Positions 9,094 through 19,363 of a stretch of DNA of 64,000 nucleotides are shown piece by piece (within the stretch, counting starts at the first letter, position 1; each line of letters starts with the position of its first letter). Location: the NCBI GenBank assembly GCA_013368445.1, contig JAACJO010000006.1, positions 310,001 through 374,000 of the forward strand. Direction: 5' to 3'. Source of the DNA: Leucocoprinus leucothites (taxonomy: Eukaryota > Basidiomycota > Agaricomycetes > Agaricales > Agaricaceae). The translations under genes and the position numbers were made by a program. The notes beneath the pieces were generated by a model. It saw nothing but the letters and a program-made list of their open reading frames with translations, ran no database searches and was not told the DNA's origin.

Positions 9094-12093
9094 AACTCAC
9101 TAAACTTGGACTAGTCCTCGGTGAAGCAAGATTCGGTGGTTGTTCTCTTGGTTTCCACAGACCTGAGATCTAATTTAGAAATCCTGATTGACGTGTGAAC
9201 AACCTTATTAGCATCGTACGTGACTCATTAAAAGCTGTGAAGTTGCGCTTAACGGCTCTTTCTTGCGTTCATTTACCACCTCTTGCTCTTCGAACATGTC
9301 TATCCTCCCTGAATCTCGAGATTTTGTGATTCAAGAACTCGTTAGTGTCCAGAACAACACCATCCAATACGGACCAACCGGTGAGCTTATCTTGTTGCTG
9401 ATGAAGTCGCAGAGCTAAATCAGCATATCAGGCATTGATGTCCTCCGTGAAGCCTCCAGTCCTGGAGCAATGATGGACTCTAGGGACCACTATGACCGTC
9501 GCTGCTTCCCTGGTACCCGGGACCAGTATATCACGGACATAACAAACTGGGCAACTGCACCTGATGATATATCGTCGTTGATTTATTGGATGAAGGGCTC
9601 GGCTGGGGTTGGCAAGTCAGCCATTGCACAAACCTGTGCAGAGGAACTCTGGTGTCTTGGGAACCTTGGCGCTGCTTTCTTCTTCTCTGTCAAGAAATAT
9701 GATGATCCCACGCGTCTTTTCACCACGCTCGCACACCAGTTATCCACAAAACTTCCCAATTATCGCGCAATCATTGACGAGAAGATTTCCAGGGACAAGA
9801 CCCTCGTGCAGAAGAAGATATCATCACAATTTCATTCTCTAATAGTCGAGCCGTTGCAGGAACTGGAGAAGCAAGGGAAGAAAGTCAACAGGAGAGTAAT
9901 CTTCATCGACGGCTTGGACGAGTGCGCGGATAAAGACGCACAGATGGAGATCATAAATATCGTTGTTTCTTCCGCTCATTCTCGGTCAACGCCATTCCGT
10001 TGGGCGATTTTCAGCCGAGAGGAGCCGCACATCGTCTCCACATTCGCTTCCCCCAGTGTATCCTCCCACTGCTATTCTGTATTCCTTCCCATATCTCGCG
10101 AAGCTGACGGGGAAATCGAACTCTACCTTCGTGGTGGGTTCAAAAACATTCTTCGTCGTCGCAACTTCCTCCATTTATCATCTTCGTGGCCCACTGATGA
10201 AGATATCAGGAAGCTTGTTCGTGGTGCTGCGGGTTTATTCGCTCATTCTACCACTGTCCTTCGCTTTATTGACGGACACTCGTTCTCGGGCTTCAAAGAA
10301 ACACTGGAGGCCATTCTCACCTCCAAGGCTAAGTTCGATACTCAACCCATTTCTCCGTATGCCGAGCTGGATGGACTGTATACCTTGATTCTACAACGCG
10401 TCCCTGAAGACATCCTCCTGGCCACGAAACTTTTTTTATCGCGTATTTGTACGAATGGCTTTGAATATGGCCTGGGCTGGTCCACTATTCAAATTTGCAA
10501 CCAAATTGGCATCTCGGAAACCACCTTTCAAAGCATTTGCCATCATTTACAGGCTATCATGCTTTTTCATGAACCTTCAAAGGACGCCCTTGATGAAGCT
10601 ACTCATTTCGCACATCACAGGTACCAACATTGCTCATTCGCGATACCCTGTATACCAAATGCGTTCCAAAGCGTGCTCTGGAACGTCCATGGTAACTTCC
10701 ATTTCTATCACAAATCCTTTTACGACTTCCTTAGCGATCCCGCTCGTTCCTCCAGCTTTTGTGTCACCGTCCCGGCCATACGTGAGAAAGTGTTTGACTG
10801 CTATATTCAACAACAATTACATTATGCGTCAAGCTTCACTGTTCAAGGCATGTTGATCGTTCTTTATTGCGTTCCCGACTCACTGCAGCATCTTAGGATT
10901 CTCATTTGAACCGGGTGAAACTAGTTTTTCCGACTCGCTCACTTGGTCAGGTGGCTGTGAGCTGCTTGACTCACTTCTTGCGTTTCATGCCTTTCAGAAT
11001 ATCTCGGCGAGTCTGTGCCACGACACTCCAGAGTTTGCGCAGTTTGTGGAGACTGTTCCTTTCAGCTCGTTGCAGAAACTGTCACAGGTCGATCATCGCA
11101 AATTTCTACTTGGTGATATTGCCGGTATAATGCACTCGGAAGAGGACTCGCTAGTTGTCTCAGTGGCTGGTCATCCGGGTTGTACCAGATTCCTACAACA
11201 TACCATGTTCGAATGCCTCCACTCCACATATTTCGACCCATTCGAGCCAGTGAAGTTCCTCATGGTACGTCAACAACATAATCTGCATCACATTACTTAT
11301 CTAATACTTTGACAGATGGTCGACAAACTCGAGAGGGCAGGAGCTATTAAGCCATATCATCCTCGACCCGGCTCCGGTTATATTACATCATTCCTCAACA
11401 CCTTCTCTCGACGAAAACCTCACGGCAAGAACTGTGGCCATTACCAACTCGGCTGTGGTGATAAGTCAGTGATCTGGTATTGGGAGTTTGACACGGAGGA
11501 GCGCTACTTTCACGAATTTCGAACTGTGAGCTACACGGAGGCAATGGCTTTCTACAAGGCAGAAAAGTTTACGATGTGGAAGGACGTTGCGGAGGGAGGC
11601 GACAGTGATGAAGAGATTGATCAAGAAGATGGCGAACAGGCCGTGGAGGATGCGTGCGTTGAGGAGGGCGAGGATGATGCGCGAGTTGAGGAGCCCGCAG
11701 AGAGTATGGAGTCTACTGAGATTACCGAAGTACAGGGGCACGAAGCGGTCAGCGTCACTGTGCGCAGTGGCGGGGTTAAGAAACAAGGTGGTGGTCGGAG
11801 AATAACGTTTTCTGGGATTCTTTATTGCTTTGTTTGGTCTATTCTTTTCTATGCGTATATTCCCCTATGTCGTCACATTACCTCTTAAACGTTTTTGGGC
11901 TTGTAGACCTGTTTACCCTGATTTTCCCTCATCTCTTGATATTCCCTCTTCTCTGTAATATATCAAGCTATTCTTGACGGAAGCCTCTAAATGAGCCGTA
12001 TTTAAGTTACTCTCATCAATAAAATAGTCTGTTCATAAGTGCAACGGTTCGTCTTGCCCCGGCTCAACCAGACCTCGCTCGCAACTTCAACTA
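9094..12093 (+). repeat. Segmental duplication, copy 2 (NACHT unit)
   Basis: It matches 1-3008 from CTCACTAAACTTGGACT to the CTCAACCAG region downstream. The upstream roughly 200 bp is among the best conserved parts (for example TTAGCATCGTACGTGACT), which suggests promoter and 5' leader were copied with the gene. Confidence 0.9.
9296..11888 (+). CDS. NACHT-domain STAND NTPase, copy 2, open reading frame
   Basis: Four exons (9296-9380, 9432-10847, 10897-11264, 11316-11888) give 813 residues with no frameshift. The N-terminus MSILPESRDF leads into GIDVLREASSPGA, then RCFPGTRDQYI, Walker A GSAGVGKS (about 84-91) and a Walker B-like IFIDGLDEC (about 186-194). The middle holds NACHT-associated FHFYHKSFYDFL and QQQLHYASSF; no WD40, ankyrin or TPR repeats follow, unlike many fungal NLRs. 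The C-terminus has a conserved KSVIWYWEFDTEERYFHEF block, an acidic stretch, and a final hydrophobic segment (FSGILYCFVWSILFYAYI) that could be a tail anchor or read-through of former 3' UTR. The third intron boundary pair is GC-AG (donor at 10848). It is probably an ATP/GTP-driven switch protein; ligand and pathway cannot be read from sequence. Confidence 0.85.
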
Positions 12094-12382
12094 GGTAGAC
12101 TAAGAATTGTATTCCTGGGCCGTGTCGATCTTCCAGTTCTCCGCCCTGTCAATACCTACATCGGTTACCGGAGTGCAAGCAACGCAGCTCTGTAATAGTC
12201 TCCTGAATGCTTATTCATAGGTACAGTACAGGGCTTCGATTGAGACTCATTTAACGGCTGCCTGACGACAAGTTTCGGGAACCAAATTGTGCTTCGATTC
12301 GTTTCTAAATTTAGAATCCTCTGTCGTCCAATCACGTGTTAGCACTCGAAATTCCTCTTCGACCACGACCACCCACAGCCGT
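11889..12382. other. Intergenic, 3' flank of NACHT copy 2
   Basis: The first 200 bp match the 3' flank of copy 1. The rest shows no gene and probably holds the promoter of the gene starting at 12383. Confidence 0.5.
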
Positions 12383-13316
12383 ATGTTGAAGCCCAGAATA
12401 CACCTCCGCCTCCTCAACAATGCCATAAAACATAGCCGCAAATACACCACCACCACCCCATCCACCCCAACCTCCTCTTTCGAAGAACCATTCGACCTCA
12501 CCACCCTCTCCGAATCCCTCTCAACTCTACCCTCCTCTCACTCACCACCTCTGGCCAATTCTCCGCTGCTGAACGCCTCCGTCTCAAAATCGTCTCCAAC
12601 GGCCTTTTCATCTATCCACGCGTGGAATATTCCAATGCTGCTCTTGCCTGTCTCCGTAATCGTCGATTGACGGGAGGGGCAGGATTAAAGTTGGATGAAT
12701 ATGTGACTTGGTTAGAACTTATCCCTCATCGAGAGGCGGTGTTTCCTTCTGCTTTACGAGGGGCTCATAACATAGGAGATATTATCTCAAGAGACAAGTC
12801 CTCACCATTTAGTGCAATAGTAGATGACCTAACCTATCGCGCTCTCATCCCCCCATTCCTCCCCTTCGTCTCCTGCACAAACCACATCCTCGCATCCAAA
12901 GGCTACACCTCCTACCACTTCCCTACTCTCGCCCGCCCACTCATCCTCAACGCTTCCACACCCACCTCTCCTCCCATTCACTCCCTCCTCAACATGGAAA
13001 CCGCGCATCTCACTACGAAGATTCTCAAAACCTTCCAAGTATACCTATAGCTCGATACATCCGGAGTTCACTTATTCAATTATTCGTACAACGGGGATGG
13101 GTGTTTAAGAGTGTAGAGTTGATTTTGAGTGAGAGGAGGTATGGGTTGAGTGATCGTGTGTATCAGAGTGTGATTGAGGGATTGAGTGGGATGAGTCCTG
13201 GTGGTGGTGGTGGGTCAAAGAAAAAGGCGATGATTTTGAAGAGATGGGAAAAGGACAAGGAGGAGAATTTGTATAAGGCTGCGTACAGATTGCCAGATAC
13301 GATGTTATGCGACTGA
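12383..13316 (+). CDS. Unknown, mitochondrial-looking protein, with two apparent frameshifts
   Basis: I do not recognise the family. The start MLKPRIHLRLLNNAIKHSRK is basic and lacks acidic residues, as in a mitochondrial presequence. After about 45 codons the sensible frame changes: near 12525 it moves to one reading SGQFSAAERLRLKIVSNGLF and VEYSNAALACLRNRRL, and near 13042 it moves again to PIARYIRSSLIQLFVQRGW. No GT-AG intron of normal size fits either change, so the open pieces need 1-2 bp corrections. Helix-rich sequence and likely mitochondrial targeting could suit a PPR-like RNA-binding protein, but no repeat motif is clear. It ends 27 bp from the convergent PITH gene. Confidence 0.5.
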
Positions 13317-13343
13317 TATTGTATTCAAATCTCTATTAATGAT

Positions 13344-14188
13344 TTATCGAGCCGTAGTCTGCCGCCCTGCTGCTTTCTCGTTCAACCTATCCACCAATCT
13401 CGCATCTCCAGTATTCGGAGCAGGGACATCTAACATCGAATTAACCGCCTGCTTACTCGACCACACGTCGCCTTTGAATCCGATATAATACAATCTTGAT
13501 ACATCATCGCCTACCGATTCGTTCTATGCGTAATTCGAATCAGCAGTTCGAGAGGTTTCGATTGGATAGGCTGAGACGTACGAAGAAAAGCGAGAGGGAA
13601 TGTACACTCGAAAATGCCGCTACTCGAAGTGGGTATTCCGTCACAGCAGTTTCGCCTTCGAGGAGTGAGATGTTAAGCTGAGGGTTGGTGCTCTCCGCAT
13701 CGGCAAAGTCAACGATAGTGTTGTGGTTGGCGTATATCCGGAGGTGTCGAGGTGCAAGTTCTCCTCGTCCTATACACTATTAGCATGGTTTACTTTAGCA
13801 GAGAAATAGAATACAGTACCGAGTTTGAGTAGGACAGAACGCAGACGAACATTCTCAGTGAACGGAATATGTATGATCATCTACCCACTCTCATCAGCCC
13901 AAACCAACTCAAGAAGAACACCTCATACCTGATCATCAACACCCGAATCCGCAAACTTCTCCGTACTCTCCCTCTCATTCCAAGGCTTAATAAGATCCTT
14001 CGCATGTTCCGGCACAGCGAGATTCAATCCATGTACGCTTTCTCCATATCCCAAAATAAGCACCAATCCCATAAAAAAAAATCAAAAAAGCAACCACTCA
14101 CTTATCCCTATCTATCACATTAAACAAATTTGTCGCGATCTCCACCCGCCAACGACGCCGCAAGCGATTCGCTATTCTCACTCGTCAT
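13344..14188 (-). CDS. PITH-domain protein (DUF1000, TXNL1/PITHD1-like)
   Basis: Five exons on the minus strand: 14102-14188, 13929-14037, 13820-13880, 13582-13769, 13344-13523. Spliced, the conserved PITH signature is clear: NVHGLNLAVPEHAKDLIKPW, ESTEKFADSGVDDQ, MIIHIPFTENVRLRSVLLKL, HLRIYANHNTIVDFADAEST, PQLNISLLEGET, EYPLRVAAFSSVHSLSLFF, RLYYIGFKGDV. PITH is a beta-sandwich domain found in proteasome-interacting thioredoxin-like proteins; here there is no thioredoxin domain, as in PITHD1. Exon 1 needs one extra C removed near the codons for GGD to join MTSENSES to ATNLFNVIDRD; an assembly error is the likely cause. The gene shares a short divergent promoter with uS5m. Confidence 0.87.
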
Positions 14189-14325
14189 GGAAATCACTCA
14201 ACAGCTTTCGTCATCCCATCCCATCAATATAGTGGTTTCGGCCCGGATGACCGTGAGAATATATTTCCTAAATAATCAATATCACCCGAATTTTGACAGA
14301 CTGGCAAAGTTTGTCCAGGTCCACC
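14189..14325. promoter_or_regulatory. Bidirectional promoter between PITH gene and uS5m
   Basis: Only 137 bp separate the two divergent start codons. The two genes must share regulatory sequence here. No clear TATA box is seen on either strand. Confidence 0.6.
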
Positions 14326-15754
14326 ATGCACCGACTCGCATTCAGACCTCTCCTCCGCGCTCTTCGCGTCCAGAGACCACCTCTGAGTGCTATACGCTCT
14401 ACACGACTTGCTAGTACAACTTCTTCTGATACAACCCCCAATGGCACGGAGCCCGCACCTGGTACTAGGTCTCCTCAACCTTCTGCGTCTACCAAAGCTC
14501 AGTCGCGGGTTCGAATAAACGCAAAATCCTCTCGCAAGTCCTTCCCTCTTCACTCTTTTCTACATGTACTGACCTTCTCTGCAGTGGACCCAGCAGGTCT
14601 ATACACCCCTGCCGAATACGTCGATGCTCAACTCAAGTCTCCTCAAGTCCAAGAGTTTATTCAAAACTCTCTCACCAGAGGATTACGAGACATACGAGTT
14701 TCATCTCTTCTCAACTCTCCAAAGAGAACGGGCACAGTAATCTTGCTGCTTTGAATGACATTGGTGAATTCTTCGAGCAACGCGGTGTTGACCTCGATTT
14801 ACCCGACGTGTTGTTCGAGTCTACGGATGACACTGTGTATCCTGACTATCGCCCACATCCCGGTAAGCAACACTCTCCGCATCTCTCCACGTATTTTCAT
14901 TCATTTTCGCCATGGCAGAACACCACGAACTATCCATCACCGATCCAGAAACCAAAGAAGTCAAAACCTTCCACGGCATAGTCGACCCCATCCCCTCTCT
15001 CGACGACCGCTCCATCTTCCGCATCCCACCCTCCAAATCCAACCCTTACGGCGGAAAAGTCACCACCTACAACGGTATCTCCATCTTCGACTCTTCCTCT
15101 TCCTCCTCTTCTCGCAACACCGGCAAAGACAAAGACACCCCACCCATCTTCATCAAAACCGCCCCCTCCGGCGCCTTCACCACCCCCGCCCAAAACGCCC
15201 TCATGGACAAATTCTACACCTCCGTCCTCCTCTCCCGCCGCGTCGTCCACCAAACCGGTAAAGGCAAAGTCCGCTCCCACTGGTACCTCGTCCTCACAGG
15301 TAACGGCAACGGTCTCGTCGGCTACGGCCAAGGCAAACACGCCAAACCTCGCATCGCACTCCAACAAGCTCGCGCTGCCGCTATCAAAAACATCGATTCC
15401 GTCGAACGTTTCGAAGAACGTACCGTCTGGACTGAAATGTCTGCAAAATTGGGAGCGACGAAGTTGGTGTTGAGGCCGAGACCGGTTGGGTTTGGGTTGA
15501 GGTGTAATCCGAGTTTACATCAGGTTTTGAGAGCGGCGGGTTTTAAGGATATTAGTGCGAAGGTTTGGGGGAGTAGGAATAAGATGAATGTGGTTAAATG
15601 TGCGTTTATGCTTTTGCAGGCTGGGCATGCGCCGCCTGGGATGGGAGATGGGGTGGGTGGGAAGGGGGTTAAGTTGAGTAGGGGTGTGGGTATGATGGGG
15701 AAGATGCAGATGGAGAGAGCGAGAGGGAGGAAGTTGATTAGTTTGCGCAAGTAG
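14326..15754 (+). CDS. Mitochondrial small-subunit ribosomal protein uS5m
   Basis: The C-terminal two thirds, in exon 14919-15754, is a clear S5 domain: FYTSVLLSRRVVHQTGKGK, YLVLTGNGNGLVGYGQGK, AKPRIALQQARAAAIKNI, then KLVLRPRPVGFGLRCNP and FKDISAKVWGSRNKMNVVK. It binds 16S-type rRNA in the mitoribosome small subunit and takes part in decoding fidelity. The start MHRLAFRPLLRALRVQR is a good mitochondrial presequence. Introns: 14863-14918 (GT-AG), and probably a 51-bp GC-AG intron at 14534-14584. The conserved middle (PEDYETYEFHLFSTLQRER, then SNLAALNDIGEFFEQRG) lies in three frames and needs two small insertions near 14670 and 14728. Both sites fall in short C or CA runs, and loss of this protein should abolish respiration, so assembly indels are more likely than a dead gene. 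Confidence 0.9.
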
Positions 15755-16633
15755 AGTATATCTTAATCATTTTATTATAATCCTTTTTCATATGGCTTTC
15801 ATACTTTGAAAATAGAAGGGAAATCATATATAACGCACGTGTCCTCTCTTTTTTTCCTTCCCCCCCCCCACCTTTGAATCTAATGCGCCCTAAAGCGGTA
15901 CACATGGTCTTGAATGACTGGCACTCCTACACCTCCAAGTCTCACTTGAGGCTTTGAGAGTCTTATCTGACATCCATTCGTGCTTCGCCCATTCCGCTCT
16001 CCCTTCTCTGCTTTTTTACCACTAATTTTTTTTTCGCTTTGAATGTGTATACGCACCTCTTGTTTTGGTTGATGCCAACCTACCAAGTCCTGTTCAGCAC
16101 CAATGTGTACTTCCTACACATTCCCTCCGGCAAGGTCATGTTGCGATTTGTTGTTGCAAGCAAACTATCAGCTTGACTTGTGTTCGGCTGGCTGGTGTCT
16201 GACAGGTCTTCGATGATTGTGCTACGTTTCTTTGGTAGTGCTTGAGCTTTCCGACTCCTTTTTTTTGTCCTTTCTTTGATTTTTCCTGTCGTGCCTTGGC
16301 TACTCATGGAATTTTTATCGTTTCCCAATTCTGCTTGTGACTTGGAAAGCGACTGATATCAAGATTGACAATATACTATTGATAGCGCACATTTATAGCC
16401 GTCCGGCTGCCAGGAATAGACCACTCGACCAACTACTGTATTGCAGTTCGCATTCCCACATGATCAGATGTCAAATCTCACGAAGCACAACAAGGGGAAT
16501 AGAGAAGGTAATTGATTATCTTAATCACCCCAAACACTCACGCTGATATGAAGACAGATCTCTTCCCCTCGCTATCTGCTAGAATCAGCAGGCTCCTTGC
16601 TTCAAATTAAACTTTAAACGAACCAATCGAGCA
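15755..16633. other. Intergenic with a decayed dispersed repeat
   Basis: It contains the 3' end of uS5m, a C-rich run near 15865, and at 16075-16250 a sequence repeated at about 18680-18835. Minus-strand frames across it (PEGMCRKYTLVLNRTW and a Lys/Arg-rich upstream part) look like a relic, not a working gene. Confidence 0.5.
16075..16250 (-). repeat. Dispersed repeat, copy 1
   Basis: It shares AGTCCTGTTCAGCAC, then GTGT..CACATTCC and GGCTGGCTG-like blocks with 18680-18835, in the same orientation. Its origin is unknown; it may be a fragment of a transposon with copies elsewhere in the genome. Confidence 0.55.
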
Positions 16634-17766
16634 ATGCCCGATTCCAATAATACCACGATGACGCTTTCTTCCGATCCTGCCCCTCGGTCTCTGACCTGGG
16701 TAATTACCGGTACCTCATCCGGATTCGGCTATCGGCTTGCTCTTATCGCTCTCAGTCGCGGAGACAATGTCATAGCTACTGCTCGCTCGCTCGTCAAGCT
16801 CCAAAAGTTGGTTGACGAGGTCTCTAGAGATGTCGATCATTCTAAGAAAGAAAGACTGAGGACTTTTCGGTTTGACTTGAGCGACCCGGAAGAGGTCGTG
16901 AGGAAGATGGTGAAGGAGGCTCATGAAGTGTGGGGTCGTATCGATGTGCTGGTAAATAATGCTGGTACGTTGTCATTGTCTAATGTTTCCGGCGTTGAAG
17001 TCTGGAGAACAGGCTGGGCATGGCGAGGAATGCTCGAAGAGTCTGGGTAAATACCACATTTATCAGTTTGACTATACTTACCTTGATGTCAGTATATCGG
17101 CTTTGCAAAGCCTTATCGATACCAATGTGATTGGTACCGCCAAAATCACATATGCTGTCCTGCCGTATATGCGTGCCCGAAGGTCCGGAACCATCGTTAC
17201 AATTGGTAGTAGATCCGCATGGAGAGCCGAGCTACCTGTACGCTCAGCTTTCCTTGTCTGTCACCGCCATCTTACCTTGTTCTCGCTAGAGCATCGGATC
17301 TTACGCAATGGTCAAAGCTGCTCTCCGAGGTAACCCTTCTTGTTACAAGCTTTTCAGCAATGTCTGAATGAGCATCTGCCCTACAGCTTTCACAGAGAAC
17401 TTGTCTGCCGAACTCGCACCATTCAATATACGCACTCTCATTGTCGAGCCAGGTGCCTTTCGCACTGAAGGAATATACTCTCCTGGCTGGTGCGAGAATC
17501 ACCTCTCGCCGGATTACGATACTATCAGAGAATCCGCACGTAAATCCTTCGAGTCGATACCAGGAAATGAGCCAGGAGATGCTTTTAAAGCTATGACTGC
17601 CATAGTGGATATAGTGAGAGGTGAAGGTCCTGCCAGAGGTCGGGCTTGGCCTAATTATTTGATATTAGGAGAGGACGGGGAGGATGCGGTGAGGAATAAG
17701 TGCGCGCTGGTGTTGGGTATACTTGATGAGTGGAAGGATGTGACAAGAGGGACAGGCTTTGATTAA
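16634..17766 (+). CDS. Short-chain dehydrogenase/reductase (classical SDR)
   Basis: Five exons (16634-16964, 17013-17046, 17093-17237, 17290-17329, 17387-17766) give 309 residues without frameshift. A Rossmann cofactor loop TGTSSGFG follows WVIT, NNAG is present, the catalytic serine lies in IVTIGSRSA, and the Tyr-Lys pair is YAMVK. Arg in ATARS after the glycine loop suggests NADP(H). EPGAFRTEGIY follows the usual PG motif. The family reduces ketones or oxidises alcohols; the substrate is unknown. A second in-frame ATG at 16667 is an alternative start. Its neighbour is a P450 1.6 kb downstream on the same strand. Confidence 0.9.
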
Positions 17767-18679
17767 AGCTGGCTGAATTATCAGGTTCAATCGAAGTGAA
17801 TCCGATAGCTGTTTGACGTCCATCATGTAGTTATCCATATGATTAGTTGTCTGGTCGTAGATTACTGTGGTCTAGAATACAGGTTTACCCTCGCTGTGAC
17901 ATATAGCGTTCTCATTTCTTTACGTGACCATTTTCTGGCCATTGTCGCCGCTGCCCTGGCTGAGTTATTGTGCGGTCAAATACTTCGTCATGTGTTGCCA
18001 CCGACAGAGCACTACGTTCCTTCCTTCGCTCACTCTCACTGAGGTCGGCTGTCGTCACTACACCTGATAATAGTTCTTTCACTCTGGCTCGAGATCAGCC
18101 TCACCATCCTTTTTCTAGGCCATAACTCCGATCCAGCGGTGGCGCTGGCTCCACCTCAGCTACCCTTGGTATGCCTTGCAATATGTTTCGACTTTCCATG
18201 GGATCTGGCTACTCGTTGTTATCTGTCTTGTCGGTATTCATGCGTGTCCTTTTGGTATTAGCTCGCTCGGTTTCATCCACCGATGACCTCCCATACGACC
18301 TTCGCTCCTCCAGCGCTTTTATCGGACTTCTAGTACCCAGTAGTACCCATATTTTTACTCCATCCGCTTGAAGGTCCAAGTCCTGATTGAGTGCCATGCG
18401 GACATCAATGTACTTCTACTTGTGATAGGGAGACTCGTGCAATGTACCCCATCGATTATCTGCCCGACCGGCGTCTAGGAGGCTTTGGTTTATCTCGATC
18501 ACTGTCCGACACATGCAGTCCTCTTTGCTTTCCCTGTAACTTATCCCTTGTCTCTCCTCCTGGTGGTCTTTTCCTTGTTACCCACCCCTCGGCTTTTAGA
18601 CCTCTTGATCCCTAAATATCGGAATGGTGGGTGCTCCACTTGCACAAGGTCTCTCGACGAGGTAGCCCACCCCTCAAGA

Positions 18680-18835
18680 CTTATTCCTACTCAGGTCCTG
18701 TTCAGCACTAGTGTGTAGCCTAAACACATCCCTTCAGCGGCATTTGCGGATCACACAGCTGGCTGAAGCCTGGCTCGCCTGTCTGATGATCGGCGCCTGA
18801 CGGGTCTTGGTTGATGGACGCCCTTGACATACCTC
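18680..18835 (-). repeat. Dispersed repeat, copy 2
   Basis: A diverged copy of 16075-16250, sharing GGTCCTGTTCAGCACTA-type sequence and CAGCTGGCTG/GGCTGGCTG blocks. Stops break any reading frame. Confidence 0.55.
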
Positions 18836-19317
18836 CGTTGGAAACTTTTCGCATTAGTCGTCGAATCCCATTACTAGCCTTTGGCAACTAGACTTCTGTT
18901 ACTGAACAGCTCAACAAATCTGGGACTTCAGACGGCCGTGTACGTAGGATGCTTGTGACTGCATCATATCGGGCTAGAAGCTTTGGGGAAATTTTCAATC
19001 ATAGCTCCACCAGTGCCACTATCAGATAGATTTGGTGGGGATTGTCTGTGCCGTCTAATTATTCACCGCCGACAGTCAAGTTAATGCGTCTGCTTCATCA
19101 GAGGCGCAAAGTATGGTGGTCCGTCAATGCCCGTCTATTTATATACCGCTGCGATTACTGTGCCGGTGGATCAAAATGATACATTGACATTGAATAGAAC
19201 CATTCCAGGAAGATGATCCCGTTTCCATATGTGATCTGTTGCTTCCGGGGTGTGTTTTCAATACGTTACAAGTCGGATTGATGCCTCGTTGCAGGGTGCT
19301 TAACGTGGCAACGTCGT

Positions 19318-19327
19318 GTATAAAAAG
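19318..19327 (+). promoter_or_regulatory. Candidate TATA box of the P450 gene
   Basis: TATAAAAAGC starts about 45 bp upstream of the P450 ATG in otherwise mixed sequence. Confidence 0.5.
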
Positions 19328-19363
19328 CTTCTCTCGACCCCTTAAACCCGCAGCGATCAAGTC

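Larger units (their letters stand above)
17767..19363. other. Intergenic, repeat fragment inside
   Basis: About 1.6 kb with no convincing gene. It holds the second copy of the dispersed repeat at 18680-18835 and the promoter of the P450; TATAAAAAGC at about 19318 lies roughly 45 bp upstream of the P450 start and is a good TATA candidate. Confidence 0.5.

Noticed and set aside
10634..10816. Minus-strand frame under the NACHT gene
   Set aside because: Lies fully within a conserved coding exon of the plus strand.
14755..15367. Long frames on both strands inside uS5m, rich in Arg/His or Gly/Asp
   Set aside because: They overlap the conserved S5 text and reflect codon bias in the real frame.
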